Source: an uncultured Clostridia bacterium (GTDB lineage: Bacteria > Bacillota > Clostridia > RGIG6154). Taken from it: 6,991 nt of DNA. The stretch is from assembly GCA_934457515.1 (NCBI GenBank), contig CAKSHV010000076.1, positions 1 through 6,991 on the forward strand. The letters run 5' to 3'. Each line of letters opens with the position of its first letter. Positions within the stretch are counted from its first letter, which is position 1. The notes under the pieces were generated by a model. The model saw only the letters and a program-made list of their open reading frames with translations, had not been told where the DNA came from and did not search any database. The translations under genes and the position numbers were made by a program. Shown here piece after piece: positions 1-4,329 of the stretch.

Positions 1-313
1 CACGTATGTTGCGCACGAAGTGCACATCATCAGGTTTTCGGTGATCGGCATAACCGTTCTCGGTGCGAAAAGTAGTGATTTCAAACGAAAAACCGTCTTG
101 TACAACCATAACCGTACCGTGTTTTATTCCTGTGTCAACCGTCTTGCCGAAAAGTTCTTTTATTTCCGTGGGAATAGCCGCGGTTGTTATGTCTATGTCA
201 TCAGGCTCAAGCCCCATTAATCTGTCCCGCACACAACCGCCCACAAAATAGGCAGCATATCCGTTTTCATTTAATTTTTTGATAATCGATTCAGCGATTT
301 TCCACGCTTTCAT
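1..313 (-). CDS. cca: CCA-adding tRNA nucleotidyltransferase, N-terminal part (runs off left edge)
   Basis: The first 104 codons of a class II nucleotidyltransferase that adds or repairs the CCA 3' end of tRNAs, using CTP and ATP, in the cytoplasm. The N-terminal catalytic motif is visible: YFVGGCVRDRLMG at about residues 22-34, followed by DDIDI at about 38-42, which supplies the metal-binding acidic residues. Downstream, a HGT turn and an FEITTFRTE strand at about 75-83 are typical of the head domain. The ATG at 313-311 is preceded by AGAGGTG with about 6 nt spacing, and this site lies inside the end of the upstream glycosyltransferase gene. The two genes overlap by 23 bp in different frames, which implies co-transcription and translational coupling. 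The C-terminal tRNA-binding domains lie outside the window. A poly(A) polymerase of the same superfamily is the main alternative, but in Firmicutes the CCA enzyme is more likely. Confidence 0.93.
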   Translation of the reverse strand, partial: MKAWKIAESIIKKLNENGYAAYFVGGCVRDRLMGLEPDDIDITTAAIPTEIKELFGKTVDTGIKHGTVMVVQDGFSFEITTFRTENGYADHRKPDDVHFVRNIR

Positions 314-1415
314 TGCCCACCTCTAAAATAAATTCACACAAATCTCTTGTGGCAAACGGCTTGCCTACCGCACGGATTCCGTTCTGCTGATTCTCCAGCC
401 GCCAAGGATTGGATAAAAGCTGATACACCGCTTCGTCCACCGGATATGTTTCGGTAATGTACTGTGCGAGGCCGTTGTTTAACAAAAACTCTAAATTTCT
501 GTCCTCCTGACCCGGAATGGGGTTCATTAAAATAAGCGGCAAACCCTTAGCCAGCGCCTCGGACACCGAAAGCCCGCCCGGCTTGGTTACAATGCATTCC
601 GCAGCGTCCATCATTAAGTCCACCGTGTCCACAAACCCATATGTGTAAATGGTTTTCTGATGCTTCATTTTATCAATTTTCTTCTTCATCGCCTTATTGT
701 TGCCGCACGCAACAATAATCTGAAAGTCCATATCCAGCTCGTCCAGCGCGCGAACGTGTTTTATCACGTTGCCGTATCCCATCGAGCCGCTCATAACCAA
801 AACAGTGGTTTTGTTTTCTATGCCGAGTTTTGCGCAAGCCTCTTCGCGGCTGTATTTATGCGCAAATTTTTCCTTAATCGGAATACCGAACGCGCGCACC
901 TTCTCAAGAGGGATTTTCTTTTTCCGAATCTGGTTGCCCAAAAGCTCGCTTGCAGTAATGAAATAATCGATTTTCGCGCCTTCCCAGTAAGGATGAATGG
1001 TAAAATCGGTAATAATACCCATGGTAATTACATTTTTATGTTTGTATTTTTTCATATAGGCTTCCAAAAGTTGAGTTGCCATAACGTGGGTGCACACAAT
1101 AACGTCCGGCTGAAACTCCTCAATGCAGGGCTTTAAGAGATTACCCAGCACATGGTTTGCAACCGAAACAAAATTTTCGTGGCGCGTAAGGTCCGCCTTT
1201 TCCGCCTGACGGTACACCTTACCGCACGCCTTTTTGGTATATTTTGTGGTAAGTAAATAACTCCTCTGAATACTTTCGCTGATCAAAGGACTGATATATT
1301 CATATGCGTCCACCATCTTTGCCTCATTGCCGGAGCGGTTAATATATTCAACAATGGCCTGACCCGTAGAATGATGTCCCTGCCCGGTAGAAACGGTTAA
1401 AACCAAAACATTCAT
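291..1415 (-). CDS. GT28-family glycosyltransferase, MGDG synthase/UgtP-like (374 aa)
   Basis: Probable membrane-associated glycolipid synthase that transfers a sugar from a UDP-sugar to diacylglycerol, as in Bacillus UgtP (about 380 aa, so this is full length). The N-terminal MGDG-synthase domain carries GQGHH at residues 11-15 and TDFTIHPYW at 136-144. The C-terminal nucleotide-sugar domain carries SGSMGYG at 209-215, TKPGGLSVSEA at 277-287 and PGQEDRN at 301-307. The reading frame is open upstream to an ATG at 1484. The start is placed at the ATG at 1415-1413 because GAGGAGGA sits 5 nt upstream and because the family motif begins at this methionine. The longer version would also start inside the predicted -10 box. 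The gene is first in an operon with the CCA-adding enzyme. Donor and acceptor are inferred from the family only, and a role on another lipid is possible. Confidence 0.88.
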   Translation of the reverse strand: MNVLVLTVSTGQGHHSTGQAIVEYINRSGNEAKMVDAYEYISPLISESIQRSYLLTTKYTKKACGKVYRQAEKADLTRHENFVSVANHVLGNLLKPCIEEFQPDVIVCTHVMATQLLEAYMKKYKHKNVITMGIITDFTIHPYWEGAKIDYFITASELLGNQIRKKKIPLEKVRAFGIPIKEKFAHKYSREEACAKLGIENKTTVLVMSGSMGYGNVIKHVRALDELDMDFQIIVACGNNKAMKKKIDKMKHQKTIYTYGFVDTVDLMMDAAECIVTKPGGLSVSEALAKGLPLILMNPIPGQEDRNLEFLLNNGLAQYITETYPVDEAVYQLLSNPWRLENQQNGIRAVGKPFATRDLCEFILEVGNESVENR

Positions 1416-1420
1416 ATTTT

Positions 1421-1428
1421 TCCTCCTC
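1421..1428 (-). promoter_or_regulatory. Ribosome binding site fixing the glycosyltransferase start
   Basis: On the minus strand, GAGGAGGA lies 5 nt before the ATG at 1415-1413. No comparable site precedes the in-frame ATG at 1484, so this site decides the start. Confidence 0.85.
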
Positions 1429-1475
1429 GGTATGTTCTCTGTCTTTCCGTTTTTTATTTCTGTTTCTATAAGTAT

Positions 1476-1504
1476 ACTATACAACGTTTTTGAAAAAAAG
1501 TCAA
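1476..1504 (-). promoter_or_regulatory. Sigma-A-type promoter for glycosyltransferase-cca operon
   Basis: On the minus strand, TTGACT (1504-1499) is followed by exactly 17 bp and then TATAGT (1481-1476). Each hexamer differs from consensus by one base. Predicted transcription starts near 1469, giving a leader of about 55 nt before the ATG. The promoter diverges from the small-gene pair on the plus strand. Confidence 0.75.
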
Positions 1505-1510
1505 TTTGTT

Positions 1511-1545
1511 TTGTAACAAAAATAAAAAAGCCGACATACTATGCT
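1511..1545 (+). promoter_or_regulatory. Candidate promoter of the two small membrane-peptide genes
   Basis: A promoter is expected here because the small genes start at 1568 and the region upstream is divergent. Two readings are possible. One is a weak sigma-A promoter: TTGTAA at 1511-1516, 18 bp, CATACT at 1535-1540. The other is a sporulation sigma-E/K-like element: CATACTAT at 1535-1542, with AC at 1516-1517 17 bp upstream. Either way the transcript would start only a few bases before the ribosome binding site at 1551. The -10 part lies in a 14-nt motif repeated at 1839-1852. The choice of sigma factor is speculative. Confidence 0.3.
1526..1539 (+). repeat. 14-nt direct repeat, copy 1
   Basis: AAAAGCCGACATAC, identical to 1839-1852. 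The two copies flank the small-gene pair. This copy covers the candidate -10 region of their promoter. Confidence 0.7.
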
Positions 1546-1567
1546 ATTGAAAAGGAGGAATTGCTTT

Positions 1568-1675
1568 ATGGCTATGTTTGATTGCTTGGATCAGGACACT
1601 ATTTTATGGTTCATCATTTTGTTCCTGCTCTTATTCTGGTGCGGCAAAGGCTGTAACGACAGTGAGTGCTGCTAA
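1568..1675 (+). CDS. Small cysteine-ended single-span membrane peptide, 35 aa
   Basis: A 35-codon ORF with a textbook ribosome binding site, AAAGGAGG at 1551-1558, 9 nt before ATG. The peptide starts MAMFDCLDQD, then has one hydrophobic segment of about 13 residues (11-24, TILWFIILFLLLFW). It ends in a Cys-rich tail, CGKGCNDSECC, at 25-35. Five of the 35 residues are Cys (6, 25, 29, 34, 35). It probably inserts as a minimal membrane anchor, with the cysteines available for disulfides or metal binding. It is 26 nt upstream of a second gene of the same design, with the same binding-site sequence and spacing. Small hydrophobic peptides of this general look are often seen in spore-forming Firmicutes (YjcZ-type sporulation peptides), but I do not recognise this one as a family member. 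Function unknown. Confidence 0.75.
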   Translation: MAMFDCLDQDTILWFIILFLLLFWCGKGCNDSECC

Positions 1676-1701
1676 ACGATTTGGAAAGGAGGAACCATAC
1701 C

Positions 1702-1821
1702 ATGTCTGACTGCTGCAATAACAATGAAATTTCCTGGCTGTGGGTTGTTGTTATCGTAATTATCGTACTTTTGCTTTTCGGAAACAATTCCATCTTCGGA
1801 AACAATAACTGCTGCTGCTAA
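1702..1821 (+). CDS. Small cysteine-ended single-span membrane peptide, 39 aa
   Basis: A 39-codon ORF preceded by AAAGGAGG at 1685-1692, 9 nt before ATG, the same arrangement as the gene before it. The N terminus is MSDCCNNNE. A transmembrane segment follows at about residues 10-26 (ISWLWVVVIVIIVLLLF). Then come two GNN units (27-29 and 33-35) and a terminal CCC (37-39). Cys residues are at 4, 5, 37, 38 and 39, so both ends could form disulfides or bind metal. The Asn/Cys-rich ends around a beta-branched hydrophobic core resemble small spore or envelope peptides of Clostridia, which is an impression rather than an identification. Transcription very likely ends at the terminator 33 nt downstream. 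The two peptides may be paralogues or partners acting in the membrane. Confidence 0.78.
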   Translation: MSDCCNNNEISWLWVVVIVIIVLLLFGNNSIFGNNNCCC

Positions 1822-1831
1822 AAAAGGCGGC

Positions 1832-1848
1832 GTCGGCTAAAAGCCGAC
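1832..1848 (+). other. Small hairpin upstream of the terminator
   Basis: GTCGGCT (1832-1838), loop AAA, AGCCGAC (1842-1848): a perfect 7-bp stem just after the second peptide gene. Its right arm is part of the repeated 14-nt motif, and it can also pair with the loop of the next hairpin. Confidence 0.55.
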
Positions 1849-1852
1849 ATAC
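1839..1852 (+). repeat. 14-nt direct repeat, copy 2
   Basis: AAAAGCCGACATAC, identical to 1526-1539 near the promoter of the small genes. This copy lies between the stop of the second small gene and the terminator stem. Confidence 0.7.
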
Positions 1853-1853
1853 G

Positions 1854-1902
1854 GGACAGAATAAAAAGTCGGTTGGCTTTTTATTCTGTCCTTTGCTTTT
1901 TT
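1854..1902 (+). terminator. Strong intrinsic terminator of the small-gene pair
   Basis: A perfect 15-bp stem, GGACAGAATAAAAAG (1854-1868) with CTTTTTATTCTGTCC (1877-1891). It extends by a G-U and a C-G pair into the 8-nt loop and is followed by TTTGCTTTTTT. The orientation suits the plus-strand small genes and insulates the holB promoter downstream. Confidence 0.85.
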
Positions 1903-1929
1903 CAAAAGGGATAGGAAAAAAGTCAATAG

Positions 1930-1965
1930 CAAGAAAAGAAATTTTTCCTCTTTTTTCTTTTCTTG
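1930..1965 (+). repeat. AT-rich inverted repeat upstream of the holB promoter
   Basis: CAAGAAAAGAAA (1930-1941) and TTTCTTTTCTTG (1954-1965) form a perfect 12-bp stem around a 12-nt T-rich loop, about 30 bp upstream of the holB -35 box. It could be a back-up terminator or a curved, protein-bound upstream element. Purine/pyrimidine runs also give such repeats by chance. Confidence 0.5.
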
Positions 1966-1994
1966 TGTTCCGAAGTTTTTTAACATCCCCTCTA

Positions 1995-2023
1995 TTGACA
2001 AATGCGCTTTTTTTCTATATAAT
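1995..2023 (+). promoter_or_regulatory. Perfect-consensus sigma-A promoter of holB-ricT
   Basis: TTGACA (1995-2000), exactly 17 bp, TATAAT (2018-2023). Both hexamers match consensus fully. Transcription should start near 2030, giving a leader of about 29 nt to the TTG start of holB and leaving no room for a leader-encoded regulator. Confidence 0.92.
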
Positions 2024-2047
2024 ATATCTGTTATGATTAAATCATGC

Positions 2048-2052
2048 GGAGG
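2048..2052 (+). promoter_or_regulatory. Ribosome binding site that sets a TTG start for holB
   Basis: GGAGG lies 6 nt before TTG at 2059-2061. It sits inside what would be codons 2-3 if the ATG at 2044 were used. That ATG has no ribosome binding site upstream. Confidence 0.8.
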
Positions 2053-2058
2053 TCTGTT

Positions 2059-3063
2059 TTGGATTTTAAGAAAATCAGATGGCAGTCGGACATTAAGAAT
2101 AATCTTCAGCAAAGCATAAAAGAGAAAACCCTGCGGCACGCCGTTTTGTTTGTAGGCGATCCCGGCACGTCGGGCGACCTTGCAGACGCTTTGGCAAACG
2201 CACTTTTGTGCGATGCGGGCGGCACCGATATGTGCGGAAAATGCCCCTCTTGCGCAAAACTGCTTGCAGGCAGCCATCCGGACAAGCTCACGGTTAAAAA
2301 ATTAAAAAACAAAGCAAGTTTCGGCGTGGAAGAAGTACGCGACATGATATCGAAAATGTATATCAAACCTTTTTTGGGCAATCGCAAAATTTTTATTTTC
2401 GATGATGCATCGGCACTCACTCCCGCCGCGCAAAACGCACTTTTAAAAGTGATTGAAGAGCCGCCGGCATACGGCGTTTTAATTCTTTGTGCGCGCAAGG
2501 AAGAGGACTTGCTGCAAACCGTTTTGTCCAGAATTCCGCATAAATTTAAGCTCACACCGCCGACAGAAATAGAAATTAGGCAATATTTACAGCTAAAATA
2601 CCCCGAGAAAAAAGAATTGGCGCCGTTTTGTGCCGCCTTTTGCCAGGGGCAGCCCGCGCTTGCCGAATCCCTTATCGAGGAAAACGGCGCGGTTGACATT
2701 CGAAGACGGCTGTGCCTGTTCTTAACCAAACTCTGCGGCAGTGAAAAATCATGCATTTTTAATCTCTGCGGCTATTTAAAAGAAAATGCGGACATCTTTC
2801 CGCAAATTGCGGATTTTTGGCTTGCCATGCTGCGGGACATTTTATTTATAAAGCAAAACATACCGCAAATCATAAATTCCGACCTTTCTTCGGAGCTTAA
2901 AAAGCTTTCGGAAAAATGGAGTGAAAAAGCGGTTGCGGACACGGCAGAGCGCCTGTCACAGCTGCTTGCGGCACTGAAAGGCTCGGCGAATTTTGAGGGC
3001 GCGGTTTTAGACTTTTTACTGGAAACCTGGGAGGCATTACATGATAGAAATCGTAGGCGTTAA
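2059..3063 (+). CDS. holB: DNA polymerase III delta' subunit (clamp loader), 334 aa
   Basis: Delta' is the rigid subunit of the clamp loader that places the sliding clamp on DNA. The N terminus reads DFKKIRWQSDIKNNLQQSI, then RHAVLFVGDPGTSGD at about residues 26-40. This is a degenerate P-loop without the catalytic Lys, as expected because delta' does not hydrolyse ATP. The zinc module has Cys at 51, 59, 62 and 65 (C-x7-C-x2-C-x2-C). Next come KIFIFDDASALTPAAQNALLKVIEEPP and an LSRIP segment at the position of the clamp-loader SRC motif. The Ser-Arg needed for the arginine finger is kept, but Cys is replaced by Ile. The C-terminal half is divergent, as is usual for the family. The start is TTG, chosen from the GGAGG at 2048-2052; an in-frame ATG at 2044 would add five residues. 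The end overlaps ricT by 23 bp, so the two are coupled. Confidence 0.93.
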   Translation: MDFKKIRWQSDIKNNLQQSIKEKTLRHAVLFVGDPGTSGDLADALANALLCDAGGTDMCGKCPSCAKLLAGSHPDKLTVKKLKNKASFGVEEVRDMISKMYIKPFLGNRKIFIFDDASALTPAAQNALLKVIEEPPAYGVLILCARKEEDLLQTVLSRIPHKFKLTPPTEIEIRQYLQLKYPEKKELAPFCAAFCQGQPALAESLIEENGAVDIRRRLCLFLTKLCGSEKSCIFNLCGYLKENADIFPQIADFWLAMLRDILFIKQNIPQIINSDLSSELKKLSEKWSEKAVADTAERLSQLLAALKGSANFEGAVLDFLLETWEALHDRNRRR

Positions 3064-3907
3064 ATTTAAAAAAGCGGGCAAAGTTTACTACTTTGACCCG
3101 GGCGAAAATAAACTTTCCGAGGGCATGCAGGTTGTTGTGGAAACCGCGCGCGGCGTGGAAATCGGCGATGTGGCAATCCCGAACAAAATGACCGATGACA
3201 AAAACGTTGTTCCCCCGTTAAAGCCCGTTATCCGCGTTGCAACCGAAAAGGACAAAAAGCAGGCGACGGAAAACGAAAAGAAAGAAAAAGAGGCATTTAA
3301 CATTTGCCTGGAAAAAATTGCAAAGCATAAACTGGACATGAAATTGGTTGAGGTGGAATACACCTTTGACCAAAACAAAATTCTGTTTTACTTTACGGCG
3401 GACGGCAGAGTGGATTTCCGCGAGCTGGTTAAAGACCTGGCGTCTGTTTTCCGCACACGTATCGAGCTTCGACAAATCGGCGTGCGCGACGAGGCAAAAA
3501 TGCTCGGCGGACTCGGCATTTGCGGCAGAAAACTGTGCTGTGCCTCGCACCTTGGGGGCTTTGAACCCGTGTCCATCAAAATGGCAAAAGAACAAAGCCT
3601 GTCGCTGAACCCCACCAAAATTTCGGGCACCTGTTCGCGCCTGATGTGCTGCTTAAAATACGAGCAGGAGGCATATGAGGATTTATTAAAAACCACTCCC
3701 GCAGTCGGCTCGCTTGTAAAAACGGCGGACGGAAAAGGCAGAGTGACCGAAGTAAATCTTCTGCGCGGCATACTGAAGGTTCATTACGATAAAGACGACG
3801 AGGGCGTGACTCACCTGGTGCACGTCAGCGACATTAAGGTGTTAAAATCCGCCGAAATCCGCGTCAATGCGGACGAAATGAAAAATTTAAAGAAACTGGA
3901 AGAGTAA
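3041..3907 (+). CDS. ricT: RicT/YaaT, PSP1-domain Fe-S protein of the Ric complex (288 aa)
   Basis: In Bacillus, RicT (YaaT) works with RicA and RicF, binds Fe-S clusters and acts with RNase Y in mRNA processing. It also affects sporulation, competence and biofilm formation. The N-terminal part (1-65) has the YYFDPGENKLSEGMQVVVETARGVEIGDV signature in pieces, and a Lys/Glu-rich helix follows at 69-86. The PSP1 core (about 95-185) contains YFTADGRVDFRELVKDLA and RTRIELRQIGVRDEAK. The ligand-type cysteines are in GICGRKLCC (C161, C166, C167) and GTCSRLMCCLKYE (C198, C203, C204). Length is close to the usual 275-290 residues. TGGGAGG at 3028-3034, 6 nt before ATG, lies inside holB. The holB-ricT neighbourhood is conserved with B. 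subtilis. yabA, which follows in Bacillus, is absent here and a ferredoxin takes the position. Confidence 0.93.
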   Translation: MIEIVGVKFKKAGKVYYFDPGENKLSEGMQVVVETARGVEIGDVAIPNKMTDDKNVVPPLKPVIRVATEKDKKQATENEKKEKEAFNICLEKIAKHKLDMKLVEVEYTFDQNKILFYFTADGRVDFRELVKDLASVFRTRIELRQIGVRDEAKMLGGLGICGRKLCCASHLGGFEPVSIKMAKEQSLSLNPTKISGTCSRLMCCLKYEQEAYEDLLKTTPAVGSLVKTADGKGRVTEVNLLRGILKVHYDKDDEGVTHLVHVSDIKVLKSAEIRVNADEMKNLKKLEE

Positions 3908-3953
3908 TTTTTTAAAATATTTTAAAGTTTTCGTGAAATTTTTCAAAAAACTG

Positions 3954-3982
3954 TTTGCAAAACAGAAAATCTATGTTATAAT
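3954..3982 (+). promoter_or_regulatory. Extended -10 promoter of the ferredoxin gene
   Basis: TGTTATAAT (3974-3982) is a perfect -10 with the extended TGn motif. The -35 is weak: TTTGCA (3954-3959, 17-bp spacing) or TTGCAA (3955-3960, 16 bp). The upstream 40 bp are very AT-rich, including a 16-nt all-A/T palindrome at 3911-3926, which could act as an UP element. Start predicted near 3988. Confidence 0.8.
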
Positions 3983-3987
3983 GGATT

Positions 3988-4016
3988 AAACAGAAAGGAA
4001 TATTCCTTTTCTGTTT
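3988..4016 (+). promoter_or_regulatory. Palindrome at the predicted ferredoxin transcription start
   Basis: AAACAGAAAGGAAT (3988-4001) faces ATTCCTTTTCTGTTT (4002-4016). It is a near-perfect inverted repeat with one extra T in the right arm and a core GGAATATTCC. It begins where transcription should begin, so it could be an operator overlapping the start site or a 5'-end hairpin of the mRNA. The half-site AAACAGAAA also occurs at 3960-3968, between the promoter boxes. No known regulator is assigned. Confidence 0.55.
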
Positions 4017-4033
4017 GAATATCAGTGGTTTAT

Positions 4034-4056
4034 AGCCTTTGTACATACAAAAGGCT
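4034..4056 (+). other. Second hairpin in the ferredoxin leader
   Basis: AGCCTTTGT (4034-4042) can pair with ACAAAAGGCT (4047-4056), with one bulged A and a short loop. There is no U-tract after it, so it is not a classical terminator. It ends 17 nt before the AGGAGGT ribosome binding site. No known riboswitch class was recognised. Confidence 0.45.
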
Positions 4057-4087
4057 TTACACTTAAAAGCGATAGGAGGTGCTACCA

Positions 4088-4258
4088 ATGGCATACACAA
4101 TTAGCGATGATTGCATCAGCTGCGGTGCTTGCGCCGGCGAATGTCCCGTTTCCTGCATTTCTGAAGGAGATGGCAAATACGTGATCAATGCAGACGAATG
4201 TCTGAGCTGCGGCGCTTGTGCAGGCGTTTGTCCTGTATCCGCTCCTCACGAAGCGTAA
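4088..4258 (+). CDS. 2[4Fe-4S] ferredoxin, 56 aa
   Basis: A clostridial-type low-potential electron carrier of the usual length (about 55 residues). Two complete cluster motifs are visible. The first is C9-x2-C12-x2-C15-x3-C19-P. The second is C38-x2-C41-x2-C44-x3-C48-P. They lie in the two symmetrical halves of the fold (CISCGACAGECPVS and CLSCGACAGVCPVS). An additional Cys at 23 follows the first motif, where many relatives have Ala. The start is well supported by AGGAGGTG at 4074-4081, 6 nt before ATG. The gene has its own promoter and a structured leader of about 100 nt, and ends at a terminator 22 nt downstream, so it is probably monocistronic and strongly expressed. It sits in the place taken by yabA in B. 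subtilis, directly after the Fe-S protein gene ricT. Redox partners cannot be told from the window. Confidence 0.96.
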   Translation: MAYTISDDCISCGACAGECPVSCISEGDGKYVINADECLSCGACAGVCPVSAPHEA

Positions 4259-4280
4259 TTGAATACGAAGTGAATGAAAG

Positions 4281-4317
4281 AGCGGCGAAAACCATTTCGT
4301 CGCTTTTTTCTTCTTAA
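4281..4317 (+). terminator. Intrinsic terminator after ferredoxin
   Basis: AGCGGCGAAA (4281-4290), loop ACCA, TTTCGTCGCT (4295-4304): a 10-bp stem with one G-U pair, then TTTTTCTTCTT. The next gene starts only 13 nt after the T-tract, so the methyltransferase depends on read-through or an unseen promoter. Confidence 0.85.
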
Positions 4318-4329
4318 AACGGAGGCAAT

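Noticed and set aside
660..1136. 158-codon plus-strand frame inside the glycosyltransferase
   Set aside because: Antisense shadow of a well-supported gene. No binding site and no family resemblance.
1416..1484. Longer glycosyltransferase start at 1484 adding 23 residues
   Set aside because: The extension is charged and unlike the family, has no ribosome binding site, and would begin inside the predicted -10 box. The ATG at 1415 has GAGGAGGA at 5 nt.
1614..1805. 63-codon minus-strand frame over the small genes
   Set aside because: The plus strand has two ORFs with perfect ribosome binding sites and sensible transmembrane/Cys composition. The antisense frame has none of these.
1837..2277. 146-codon minus-strand frame
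   Set aside because: Runs through the terminator, the holB promoter and the start of holB, and is low-complexity in its second half. It is chance openness of AT-rich sequence.
2106..2756. 216-codon open frame on the minus strand
   Set aside because: Fully antisense to holB, which is a clear match to its family. No ribosome binding site or recognisable motif.
4017..4087. Known riboswitch or T-box in the ferredoxin leader
   Set aside because: Too short, with no T-box, FMN, TPP or SAM consensus elements recognised and no terminator/antiterminator pair.
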